Shown here one piece after another: positions 1 to 5,121 of a DNA stretch of 8,471 bases. Origin of the DNA: DASSUW01 sp035717845. GTDB taxonomy: Bacteria > Actinomycetota > Thermoleophilia > Solirubrobacterales > Solirubrobacteraceae. The position numbers and the translations under genes are program-made. The notes under the pieces are model-generated. The model was not told the DNA's origin, searched no databases, and saw nothing but the letters and a program-made list of their open reading frames with translations. The stretch's first letter is position 1, and every line of letters starts with the position of its first letter. Where the stretch lies: positions 1 to 8,471 of the forward strand of contig DASTIC010000273.1 of the NCBI GenBank assembly GCA_035717845.1, written 5' to 3'.

Positions 1-1
1 C

Positions 2-43
2 GAGGCCGAGCTCGGCCGCGTCGGCGCCGCGGCGCTGGGCTAA
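2..43 (+). CDS. C-terminal end of an upstream gene (partial)
   Basis: Read from base 2, a forward frame gives EAELGRVGAAALG and then TAA at 41-43. Every codon before the stop ends in G or C, as in the other genes of this window. The TAA overlaps the reverse-strand TAG (40-42) of the next gene, a tight convergent arrangement common in compact actinobacterial genomes. Thirteen residues are too few to suggest a function. It could also be chance reading in GC-rich DNA. Confidence 0.45.
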   Translation, partial: EAELGRVGAAALG

Positions 44-537
44 GCGTTCTTCTTCTTCGACGCCTCCCGGCGCTTGGGCGCGGGCGCCGGCGGCTCGTCG
101 ACCTTCAGGCGCTCCTGCTCGCGCGGCGGGGGCGACGGCGCCGCGTCGAGCGCGGTCGCGAGGTTCGAGATCTCGAGGGCGAGCTTGGAGAGCTGACCCT
201 CGATGCCGGCCAGCCGCTCGTCGATCGCGCCCGCCGGCTCCGCCATCCCGGCGAGCCGCGGGTCGAGGCGGTCGACGGCCTCCTCGATGCCCTCCATGCG
301 CTGGGAGACCGAGCGCAGGCGGCGCGTCAGCCGCTCGACGTCTGCCGCGGACGGGATGTTGAGCGCTCCGAGCGCCGCCTCCTGGGCCTGCACGGCGCGC
401 TCGCGGGCCTCGAACGCGCGCGAGAGCGCCGAGTTCACTAGCGGGTTCTCGAGCAGCTCCTGAGCGAGCTTGCCCAGCGCGTCCTCACCCTGGCGGGCGA
501 TGCGGTCGCGGAGCCCGCTCGGTTCACTCTCGTCCAT
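40..537 (-). CDS. Phasin-like coiled-coil protein with basic C-terminal tail
   Basis: A 165-residue soluble protein with no signal peptide or membrane segment. Residues 1-60 are amphipathic helix (ELLENPLVNSALSRAFEARERA). LNIPSAADVERLTRRL (59-74) begins a heptad-like coiled coil that runs to about residue 92, and a second helix spans about 103-131. The tail (133-165) is Pro/Ala-rich and ends in the basic cluster KRREASKKKNA. The pattern of a helical domain, an NxPSxxDVxRL-type step, a coiled coil and an Ala/Pro/Lys tail recalls phasins, PHA-granule proteins and PhaE-type subunits. This is a resemblance of layout, not a proven family match. An AGGAG ribosome site lies 8 nt before the ATG. The gene stands alone, divergent from the cell-wall enzyme gene, and its stop overlaps that of the forward gene to its left. 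Alternatives are a generic cytoplasmic scaffold or DNA-binding helper. Confidence 0.8.
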   Translation of the reverse strand: MDESEPSGLRDRIARQGEDALGKLAQELLENPLVNSALSRAFEARERAVQAQEAALGALNIPSAADVERLTRRLRSVSQRMEGIEEAVDRLDPRLAGMAEPAGAIDERLAGIEGQLSKLALEISNLATALDAAPSPPPREQERLKVDEPPAPAPKRREASKKKNA

Positions 538-545
538 GTTTCTCT

Positions 546-550
546 CCTGG
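546..550 (-). promoter_or_regulatory. Shine-Dalgarno site of the phasin-like gene
   Basis: On the reverse strand AGGAG precedes GAGAAAC and the ATG at 537-535, a spacing of 8 nt. It is the clearest ribosome site in the window and supports that start. Several other genes here appear leaderless instead. Confidence 0.65.
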
Positions 551-659
551 CGCGGGTTCGGAAGCCGGATCGGCGGGGAAGGAAGCTAGCGCAGGGAGAC
601 TCGTCGCAGGCGCGTTGGGGACCGACCTTGACCTCGAGTCGAGCTTGATGGTCGGACAA

Positions 660-688
660 CATTTAGGAACTGCGACGAATCACCGCAA
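660..688 (-). promoter_or_regulatory. Candidate promoter of the phasin-like gene
   Basis: On the reverse strand a TTGCGG hexamer (688-683) is followed after exactly 17 nt by TAAATG (665-660). This would place transcription start near 653 and leave a leader of about 115 nt before the ATG at 537. The hexamers match the sigma-70-like consensus only partly, but the surroundings (660-720) are visibly AT-richer than the rest of the window. Confidence 0.3.
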
Positions 689-767
689 GAGAATGGATCG
701 TTAATCGTTCGAGAATGCACGTTGCCGCATGGGACCGATAGCCTCAACGCTCGTTCGAAGGGTCGAT

Positions 768-790
768 CAGGCCGCCTCACAGGCGGCCTG
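768..790 (+). promoter_or_regulatory. 10-bp perfect hairpin in the leader of the cell-wall enzyme gene
   Basis: The sequence caggccgcct, loop cac, aggcggcctg is a perfect 10-bp stem with a 3-nt loop, 41 nt before the ATG at 832. No T-run follows on either strand, so it is not a classical intrinsic terminator. It probably folds in the 5' leader of the downstream mRNA, where it could affect stability or translation. A protein-binding operator is the other option. Confidence 0.5.
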
Positions 791-812
791 CTGCCGCCTC
801 ATGGGGACTTGG

Positions 813-817
813 GGAGG
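813..817 (+). promoter_or_regulatory. GGAGG ribosome-binding site, unusually distant
   Basis: A strong GGAGG lies 14 nt before the ATG at 832, longer than the usual 5-9 nt. No nearer in-frame ATG, GTG or TTG exists between it and 832, and translation from 832 gives a textbook signal peptide, so the start is kept despite the spacing. Confidence 0.4.
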
Positions 818-831
818 AACCCGCACCGGGG

Positions 832-3330
832 ATGACAGGCCGTAAGCTGCTCATAGCGCTTCTCTCCGCCGCGCTGTACGCGGTGGTTCTCGTGGCCTCG
901 GCGTCCGCGGAGCTCCATCGCGTCCAGGTGACGCTGGTGACCGGCGAGGTCATCACGACCACCGTCGACGTACCTCCGGGCGGCTCCGTGTCGGCCTCGC
1001 AGATCCCCGGCCTGCCGGCCCCGGCCCAGTCCGTCGTGGACCTCGGCCCGGTCGCCACGCCCACCCCGGAGGCCACGGTGCCGCCGGCCCCCACCGTCCC
1101 CGCGGTGCCGGAGGTCAAGGCTCCCGAGCTCCCGACGCAGCCCGACGACGGCGGCGGCGGCGGCCCGACCGGCGCGGTCGGCGGTGGTGGTGGTGGTGGT
1201 GGCGGCGGCGCCGTCGGCGGCGGGAGCACCGGCTCGAGCTACGGCGACGAGAGCCCGGTCAACCGCGCCACCGGCAACGTCCGCAGCGGTGCCGGCCGTG
1301 CCACCGACAAGGTGCGCAAGACGCCCGGCGACGCGGTCGAGCGGAGCGTGCGCGCGGACGGCACGCCGACCCCGGCCAACCCCACCTTCTCCCTCGCCAC
1401 CCCCGGGGCCGCGCGCATCGGCGTCCCGAACTTCTTCATCGACAAGTTCCGGGTGCCGCCGTTCCTGCTCCCGATCTACCAGGCCGCCGGGATCCAGTAC
1501 GGCGTGCGCTGGGAGATCCTCGCCGCGATCAACGAGATCGAGACCGACTACGGCCGCAACCTCAACGTGAGCTCCGCGGGCGCGCTCGGGTGGATGCAGT
1601 TCATGCCCGCCACGTGGCGCGCGTACGGCGTCGACGCCAACGGCGACGGCAAGGCCGACCCGTACAACCCCGTCGACGCGATCTTCGCCGCCGCCCGCTA
1701 CCTGCGCGCGGCCGGCGCCGATACCGACATCCGCCGGGCCGTCTTCGCCTACAACCACGCGACCTGGTACGTGGACTCGGTGCTCCTGCGCGCCCAGGTG
1801 ATCGGCGGCATGCCGGCGAACCTGGTCGGCTCGCTCACCGGCCTCACCCAGGGCCGCTTCCCGGTGTTGGCCAAGGCGACCTACGCGGACCAGCTCAAGC
1901 GCCGCGGCAAGCGGGTGCGCTCCGGCAACGCCGCGATGGTCGTCGAGCCCACCGACCGCCGCGACATCGAGATCTTCACGCGCCCGCGCTCGCGCGTGGT
2001 CGCCGTCAACGACGGCCGCGTCCTGCGCGTCGGCTCGAACCGCCGCCTCGGCAACTACGTCGTGCTCCAGGACGTCTACGGCAACACGTACACGTACGGG
2101 CACCTCGGCAGCGTCGCCAAGCGCTATCCGTCGCCCAAGCCGCGCACGGTGAGCGAGGCCGAGGTCAAGCGCGAGCTGGCGCTCCCGAAGCCCGACGCCG
2201 CGCCCGCGCAGGCCGCCTCCTCGACCGACCGCCCGGCGAGCAAGGCGCCGAAGCGCCGGCTGGCGCGCAAGGCCGCGCCGACGGGCCGCGAGAAGCCGCC
2301 GGCGACCACCAAGCAGCGCCTGTTCGCGAACCCGACGCGGCCGAACGCCTCCGAGGCCGGCGGCGCGCAGCAGGAGTTCGAGCGCACCGGCGTGATCGAC
2401 GGCTGGCAGACCTTCGAGGGCTACTTCAGCCGCATCCTCGGGCTCGACCGCGAGGACGTCAAGCTCAAGCGCCTGCGCCGCGGCAGCCGCGTCGTGGCCG
2501 GCACCGTGCTCGGCCGGATCGGTCGCCGCGGCGACGACGGCAGCGCCCCGCACCTGCTCTTCAAGATCCGCCCCGCGGGCCGCGGCGCGCCGACGATCGA
2601 CCCGAAGCCGATCCTCGACGGCTGGAAGCTGCTGGAGTCGACCGCGATCTACCGCGCCGCCGGCAAGAACCCGTTCTTCGGGCGCGACGCCACCAACCCG
2701 TCGATCGGCCAGATCCTGCTCATGAGCAAGGAAGCGCTGATCGCAAGGGTGCTCTCCAACCCGCAGATCGACATCTACGAGTGCGGCCGGCGCGACATCC
2801 GCTCGGGCGGCATCGACCGGCGCGTGCTCGCCACGCTCGAGTTCCTCGCCGCCTCCGGCCTGCGGCCGACGGTCAGCTCGCTGCACTGCGGCCACGGCTA
2901 CTTCACGGCGTCGGGCAACGTGTCGCACCACTCGTCCGGCAATGCGGTCGACATCGCGGCCATCAACGGGATCACCATCTCGCCCGCCACCCAGGGGCCC
3001 GGCTCGATCACCGAGCTGACGATCCAGCGCCTGCTCACGCTCCAGGGCACGATGGAGCCGTCCCAGATCATCTCGCTGATGAAGTTCGACGGGGCGACCA
3101 ACACGTTCGCGATGGGCGACCATCACGACCACATCCACGTCGGGTTCCAGCCCCTCTACGGCACGAACTCGAAGATGGCGAAGCAGGTCAACGCGATCCT
3201 CAAGCCCAAGCAGTGGATCAAGCTGATCGACCGGCTGGGCGAGATCCAGAACCCGAAGGTCAGCCGCACGCCGTCGAAGTACTCGCTGAAGGTCACGCGT
3301 CGCGCGTCGGCCTCGCACCGGGGCGAGTAG
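832..3330 (+). CDS. Secreted lytic transglycosylase fused to degenerate M23 and M15-type peptidase domains
   Basis: An 832-residue exported peptidoglycan enzyme. Residues 1-26 are a Sec signal peptide ending ASASA with no lipobox. A Pro/Ala-rich linker and a 10-Gly run (117-126) follow. Residues about 205-325 are an MltB/SLT-like transglycosylase: ETDYGRN carries the likely catalytic Glu237, followed by GALGWMQFMPATW (250-262), an EF-hand-like DANGDGKAD loop (268-276) and AYNHATWYVDSV. Residues about 365-430 and 550-600 form a split M23 (LytM) fold. It keeps Asp378, YGHL (His424) and PHLLF (His574), but the usual first His is Thr374 and the second His of HxH is Leu576, so zinc binding is doubtful. 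A basic Ala/Lys/Arg-rich insert (about 431-550) interrupts it. Residues about 630-775 contain a perfect SxHxxGxAxD motif (Ser698, His700, Asp707) and HDHIHV (765-770), the zinc site of M15 D,D-peptidases. It likely cleaves both glycan strands and peptides in wall remodelling. The next gene follows directly. Confidence 0.88.
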   Translation: MTGRKLLIALLSAALYAVVLVASASAELHRVQVTLVTGEVITTTVDVPPGGSVSASQIPGLPAPAQSVVDLGPVATPTPEATVPPAPTVPAVPEVKAPELPTQPDDGGGGGPTGAVGGGGGGGGGGAVGGGSTGSSYGDESPVNRATGNVRSGAGRATDKVRKTPGDAVERSVRADGTPTPANPTFSLATPGAARIGVPNFFIDKFRVPPFLLPIYQAAGIQYGVRWEILAAINEIETDYGRNLNVSSAGALGWMQFMPATWRAYGVDANGDGKADPYNPVDAIFAAARYLRAAGADTDIRRAVFAYNHATWYVDSVLLRAQVIGGMPANLVGSLTGLTQGRFPVLAKATYADQLKRRGKRVRSGNAAMVVEPTDRRDIEIFTRPRSRVVAVNDGRVLRVGSNRRLGNYVVLQDVYGNTYTYGHLGSVAKRYPSPKPRTVSEAEVKRELALPKPDAAPAQAASSTDRPASKAPKRRLARKAAPTGREKPPATTKQRLFANPTRPNASEAGGAQQEFERTGVIDGWQTFEGYFSRILGLDREDVKLKRLRRGSRVVAGTVLGRIGRRGDDGSAPHLLFKIRPAGRGAPTIDPKPILDGWKLLESTAIYRAAGKNPFFGRDATNPSIGQILLMSKEALIARVLSNPQIDIYECGRRDIRSGGIDRRVLATLEFLAASGLRPTVSSLHCGHGYFTASGNVSHHSSGNAVDIAAINGITISPATQGPGSITELTIQRLLTLQGTMEPSQIISLMKFDGATNTFAMGDHHDHIHVGFQPLYGTNSKMAKQVNAILKPKQWIKLIDRLGEIQNPKVSRTPSKYSLKVTRRASASHRGE
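1183..1209 (+). repeat. In-frame glycine-codon microsatellite
   Basis: Six GGT triplets (1183-1200) are followed by three GGC triplets (1201-1209). With the preceding GGC they encode Gly117-126 of the transglycosylase linker. The GGT run stands out because Gly codons elsewhere in the gene are nearly all GGC or GGG. Triplet gain or loss would change linker length without a frameshift. Confidence 0.75.
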
Positions 3331-3406
3331 CCTCGCCGCCCTGACGCGCTTCGGCTTCGTCCAGTGGGAGTTCCCCGGGCGGCTCGGGCCCGAGCCGGGC
3401 CGCTAC

Positions 3407-4180
3407 GTGGTGCGGCGCTTCGCGGGCGACGACGTGCAGCAGGTGCTCGTCATCGGCGGCCTGTCGGCGGCCCGGCGGCGGCCACGGCGAGAGGGTCGCG
3501 TGCGTCGCGCGTCGCCCGAGCCGGCCGCGGTCGAGGTCACGCGCGCGACGGTGATCGACACGGCGCCGCTGGGGGAGCTCGAGGCGGCGGACGAATGGCT
3601 CGCGCGGGCGGTGGGCGACTCGCGGGTGACGGACGCGGCCCTCGCCCTGCTCAACCGCGCCGTGGCCGGCCACCGGGTGGCGAGCGCCGATCCGTGGGTG
3701 GCCGACGCCGACCCGGCGCACGCGATCGGCTTCCGGGTCGGCTACGGGACGGGCGAGCAGGTCGCCGAGGGCGACTGGGAGTCGGCGCGCGAGCTGCCGC
3801 GGCCCGAGCCCGCCGCCGCCCGCTCCGCGCTCCTCGTGCCGCAGGAGCGGGTCGCCGCCCTACTCGGCGGCCGCGACGCCCCGCTCGCCTGCGAGGAGCT
3901 CGTCCTGCGCGCCCGCGGCGACCTCACGCACGGGCGCCCGCGCGAGGCGGCGCTCCAGCTCGCCGTGGCCCTGGAGGCTGCCCTGGCCGAGCTGGCGGCG
4001 TGGCGGGAGGTCGGCGACATGGCCGCCCGGCTCGACGAGCTGGCGGGGCTGCGGGAGGCGGTGGAGGCGGCTGCGCAGGCCGCGCTGGAGGGGGCGGTCG
4101 AGCCGGGCGCGGTCGAGGCGCCGTTGGCGCGGGTCGAGGCGGCCTTGCGGGCTCGGCTGGCCTATGAAGTAGCCGGGTAG
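3407..4180 (+). CDS. Unrecognised alpha-helical protein; true start probably upstream near 3341
   Basis: I do not recognise a characterised family. From the first canonical start (GTG 3407) it has 257 residues: an Arg-rich segment (22-40), an alpha/beta region with DPWVADADPAHAIGFRVGYGTG (95-116), then a long Ala/Leu/Glu-rich helical region (about 138-257) containing GRPREAALQLAVALEAALAEL. There are no membrane segments or signal peptide. The open frame continues upstream to 3290. From 3341 it encodes LTRFGFVQWEFPGRLGPEPG, with G or C at every third position and a folded-looking aromatic-rich sequence, so the protein probably starts at CTG 3341 (279 residues). That would be 10 nt after the stop of the cell-wall enzyme gene, suggesting one transcript. 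A link to envelope biology rests on position only. It converges on the reverse-strand sirtuin gene across a palindromic gap. Confidence 0.75.
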   Translation: MVRRFAGDDVQQVLVIGGLSAARRRPRREGRVRRASPEPAAVEVTRATVIDTAPLGELEAADEWLARAVGDSRVTDAALALLNRAVAGHRVASADPWVADADPAHAIGFRVGYGTGEQVAEGDWESARELPRPEPAAARSALLVPQERVAALLGGRDAPLACEELVLRARGDLTHGRPREAALQLAVALEAALAELAAWREVGDMAARLDELAGLREAVEAAAQAALEGAVEPGAVEAPLARVEAALRARLAYEVAG

Positions 4181-4234
4181 TGGGGCGGACGTCAACTGCG
4201 GCTGGGTAGGGAGAGCGAGGGAGCCAGCGTTGGT

Positions 4235-4287
4235 GCGAACTATCGCGGCTTAGCCGCGGTTTCCGCGGCTAAACGGGGATAGCTCGC
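4235..4287. repeat. Nested palindrome, unit 1
   Basis: The outer stem gcgaactatc (4235-4244) pairs with gatagctcgc (4278-4287) with one mismatch. Inside is a perfect 10-bp stem with a 3-nt loop, ttagccgcgg-ttt-ccgcggctaa (4250-4272). An alternative 6-bp hairpin cgcggc-tta-gccgcg overlaps its left arm (4244-4258). The unit ends in the GGCTAAACG block shared with unit 2. Confidence 0.65.
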
Positions 4288-4338
4288 GAACTGCGTCTGA
4301 CAGGCCCCGGATTCCGGGGCTAAACGACGCGGTTCGCG
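4285..4338. repeat. Nested palindrome, unit 2
   Basis: The outer stem cgcgaactgcgtc (4285-4297) pairs with gacgcggttcgcg (4326-4338) in 12 of 13 positions. Inside is gccccgg-att-ccggggc (4304-4320), followed by taaac. It has the same plan as unit 1: a GCGAACT start, a stem with a 3-nt loop, then GGCTAAACG. Arm bases change in a compensatory way relative to unit 1. Confidence 0.65.
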
Positions 4339-4398
4339 GAGCCAGAGGCAGCCGGGCACCCCTGCCTCCCTACCCGCCGCCGTTGACGTTCGCCGGCG

Positions 4399-5121
4399 TC
4401 ACAGCACGGCGACGACGGCGCGCAGATCCTCCTCCACGTCCCCGTCGAGCCGCACGGTGGCCCAGCGATCGAACGGTGTGGCGCTCCGGGTCACGACCGC
4501 CAGCCGCCCGCCGCGCGCCAGGGTCAGCTCCGGCAGCCCGGCGACGGGGTGGACCTCGAGCGACGAGCCGACGCAGAGCAGCAGGTCCGCGCGCTCCGCG
4601 AGCTCGGAGGCCCGGGCCATGGCCGCCTCGTCGAGCAGCTCGCCGAACAGCACGACATCGGGCTTGAGGACCTCGCCGCAGTCGCACCGGGGGACGCCGG
4701 CCTCGAGCCGGCGGCGGGTCTCGGCCAGCGGGTAGGTCGCTCCGCAGGCCAGGCACGAGGCAGTCGCGATCGAGCCGTGGACCTCGATCACATCCTGAGA
4801 TCCGGCGGCGGCGTGGAGGCCGTCGATGTTCTGAGTGATGATCGGGATGCCGAGCTCCGCCAGCGCCCGGTGCGCGCCGTTGGGCTGCTTGCCCTCGAGC
4901 GCCGCGAAACGCTGGCCGTAGAAGCCCCAGAAGCGCTCGGGCTCGCGGCGCCAGACCGAGATGTGGGCGACCTCCATCGGGTCCACGTTGGCCCACAGCC
5001 CCGTGCCGGGCGACCGGAAGTCGGGGATGCCGGACGGGACGGAGACGCCCGCGCCGGTGAGCGCGACGACCGACCCCGCCGAGCGGATCAGCTCGGCGAG
5101 GCGGCCGTGGGCGGCGCTCAC
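4399..5121 (-). CDS. Sir2-family NAD-dependent protein deacylase (sirtuin)
   Basis: A 240-residue sirtuin of normal bacterial length. It transfers acyl groups from lysine to ADP-ribose, consuming NAD and releasing nicotinamide. Visible motifs are GAGVSVPSGIPDFR (23-36, NAD binding), TQNIDGLH (97-103 region), HG with catalytic His115, zinc Cys pairs C123/C126 and C146/C148, KPDVVLFGE (153-161) and GSSLEV (185-190). FYGQR (67-71) places Tyr68 and Arg71 as YxxR, where SIRT5/CobB-type enzymes bind acidic acyl groups, so desuccinylase or demalonylase activity is possible (inference). The GTG start overlaps the TGA of the upstream hydratase gene as GTGA, with an AAGGGG ribosome site just before it, so translation is probably coupled. 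It is last in a run of acyl-CoA genes, suggesting control of acylation on CoA-metabolising enzymes. Confidence 0.93.
   Translation of the reverse strand: MSAAHGRLAELIRSAGSVVALTGAGVSVPSGIPDFRSPGTGLWANVDPMEVAHISVWRREPERFWGFYGQRFAALEGKQPNGAHRALAELGIPIITQNIDGLHAAAGSQDVIEVHGSIATASCLACGATYPLAETRRRLEAGVPRCDCGEVLKPDVVLFGELLDEAAMARASELAERADLLLCVGSSLEVHPVAGLPELTLARGGRLAVVTRSATPFDRWATVRLDGDVEEDLRAVVAVL

Larger units (their letters stand above)
538..831. other. Divergent intergenic control region
   Basis: This 294-bp gap separates two divergently transcribed genes. It holds the candidate reverse-strand promoter, a nested dyad (622-655: arms ccgacc/ggtcgg around ctcga-g-tcgag), a weak forward -10-like TAGCCT at 739-744, and a strong hairpin at 768-790. 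I see no small ORF with good codon use and no tRNA. Part of it (roughly 655-720) is AT-richer than its surroundings, as expected for promoter DNA. Confidence 0.5.
4204..4375. repeat. REP/MITE-like element bounded by a 10-bp inverted repeat
   Basis: gggtagggag (4204-4213) and ctccctaccc (4366-4375) are exact reverse complements bracketing 152 bp that hold two related nested palindromes. Reading inward from both ends, each arm reaches a gcgaac sequence at a comparable distance. I see no clear target-site duplication outside. It could be a small non-autonomous mobile element, a REP/BIME-type repeat or a bidirectional terminator. Only genome-wide copy number would decide. Confidence 0.5.
4181..4398. 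other. Convergent intergenic region filled by palindromes
   Basis: This 218-bp gap lies between two genes ending toward each other. It shows no plausible coding frame. Nearly all of it is occupied by nested inverted repeats, described separately, bounded by a perfect 10-bp inverted pair. No T-tract follows any hairpin, but a factor-assisted or U-less bidirectional terminator is plausible at this position. Confidence 0.6.

Noticed and set aside
790..860. A c-di-AMP (ydaO-type) riboswitch before the wall-hydrolase gene
   Set aside because: Fragments such as ggggaggaaccc, ggggatgaca and gtaagctgct vaguely recall the conserved blocks, but the last ones fall inside the signal-peptide codons and I cannot fold the required multi-stem core. 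A covariance-model search would settle it.
799..3318. An 839-codon reverse-strand open frame covering the transglycosylase gene
   Set aside because: It mirrors the forward gene. Its product is Arg/Ala/Gly/Val-rich with no domain motifs, whereas the forward frame has a signal peptide and several catalytic motifs. Long antisense frames are expected at this GC content.
4245..4277. A classical Rho-independent terminator
   Set aside because: The hairpins are strong, but no T-run follows on either strand, so only a U-less or factor-assisted terminator remains possible.
4204..4375. A CRISPR array
   Set aside because: Only two divergent palindromic units lie side by side with no spacer, and there are no cas genes nearby.
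4370..4996. A 208-residue reverse ORF overlapping the sirtuin
   Set aside because: Arg/Gly/Pro-rich out-of-frame shadow of the sirtuin gene. It runs into the palindromic gap and has no recognisable motif.
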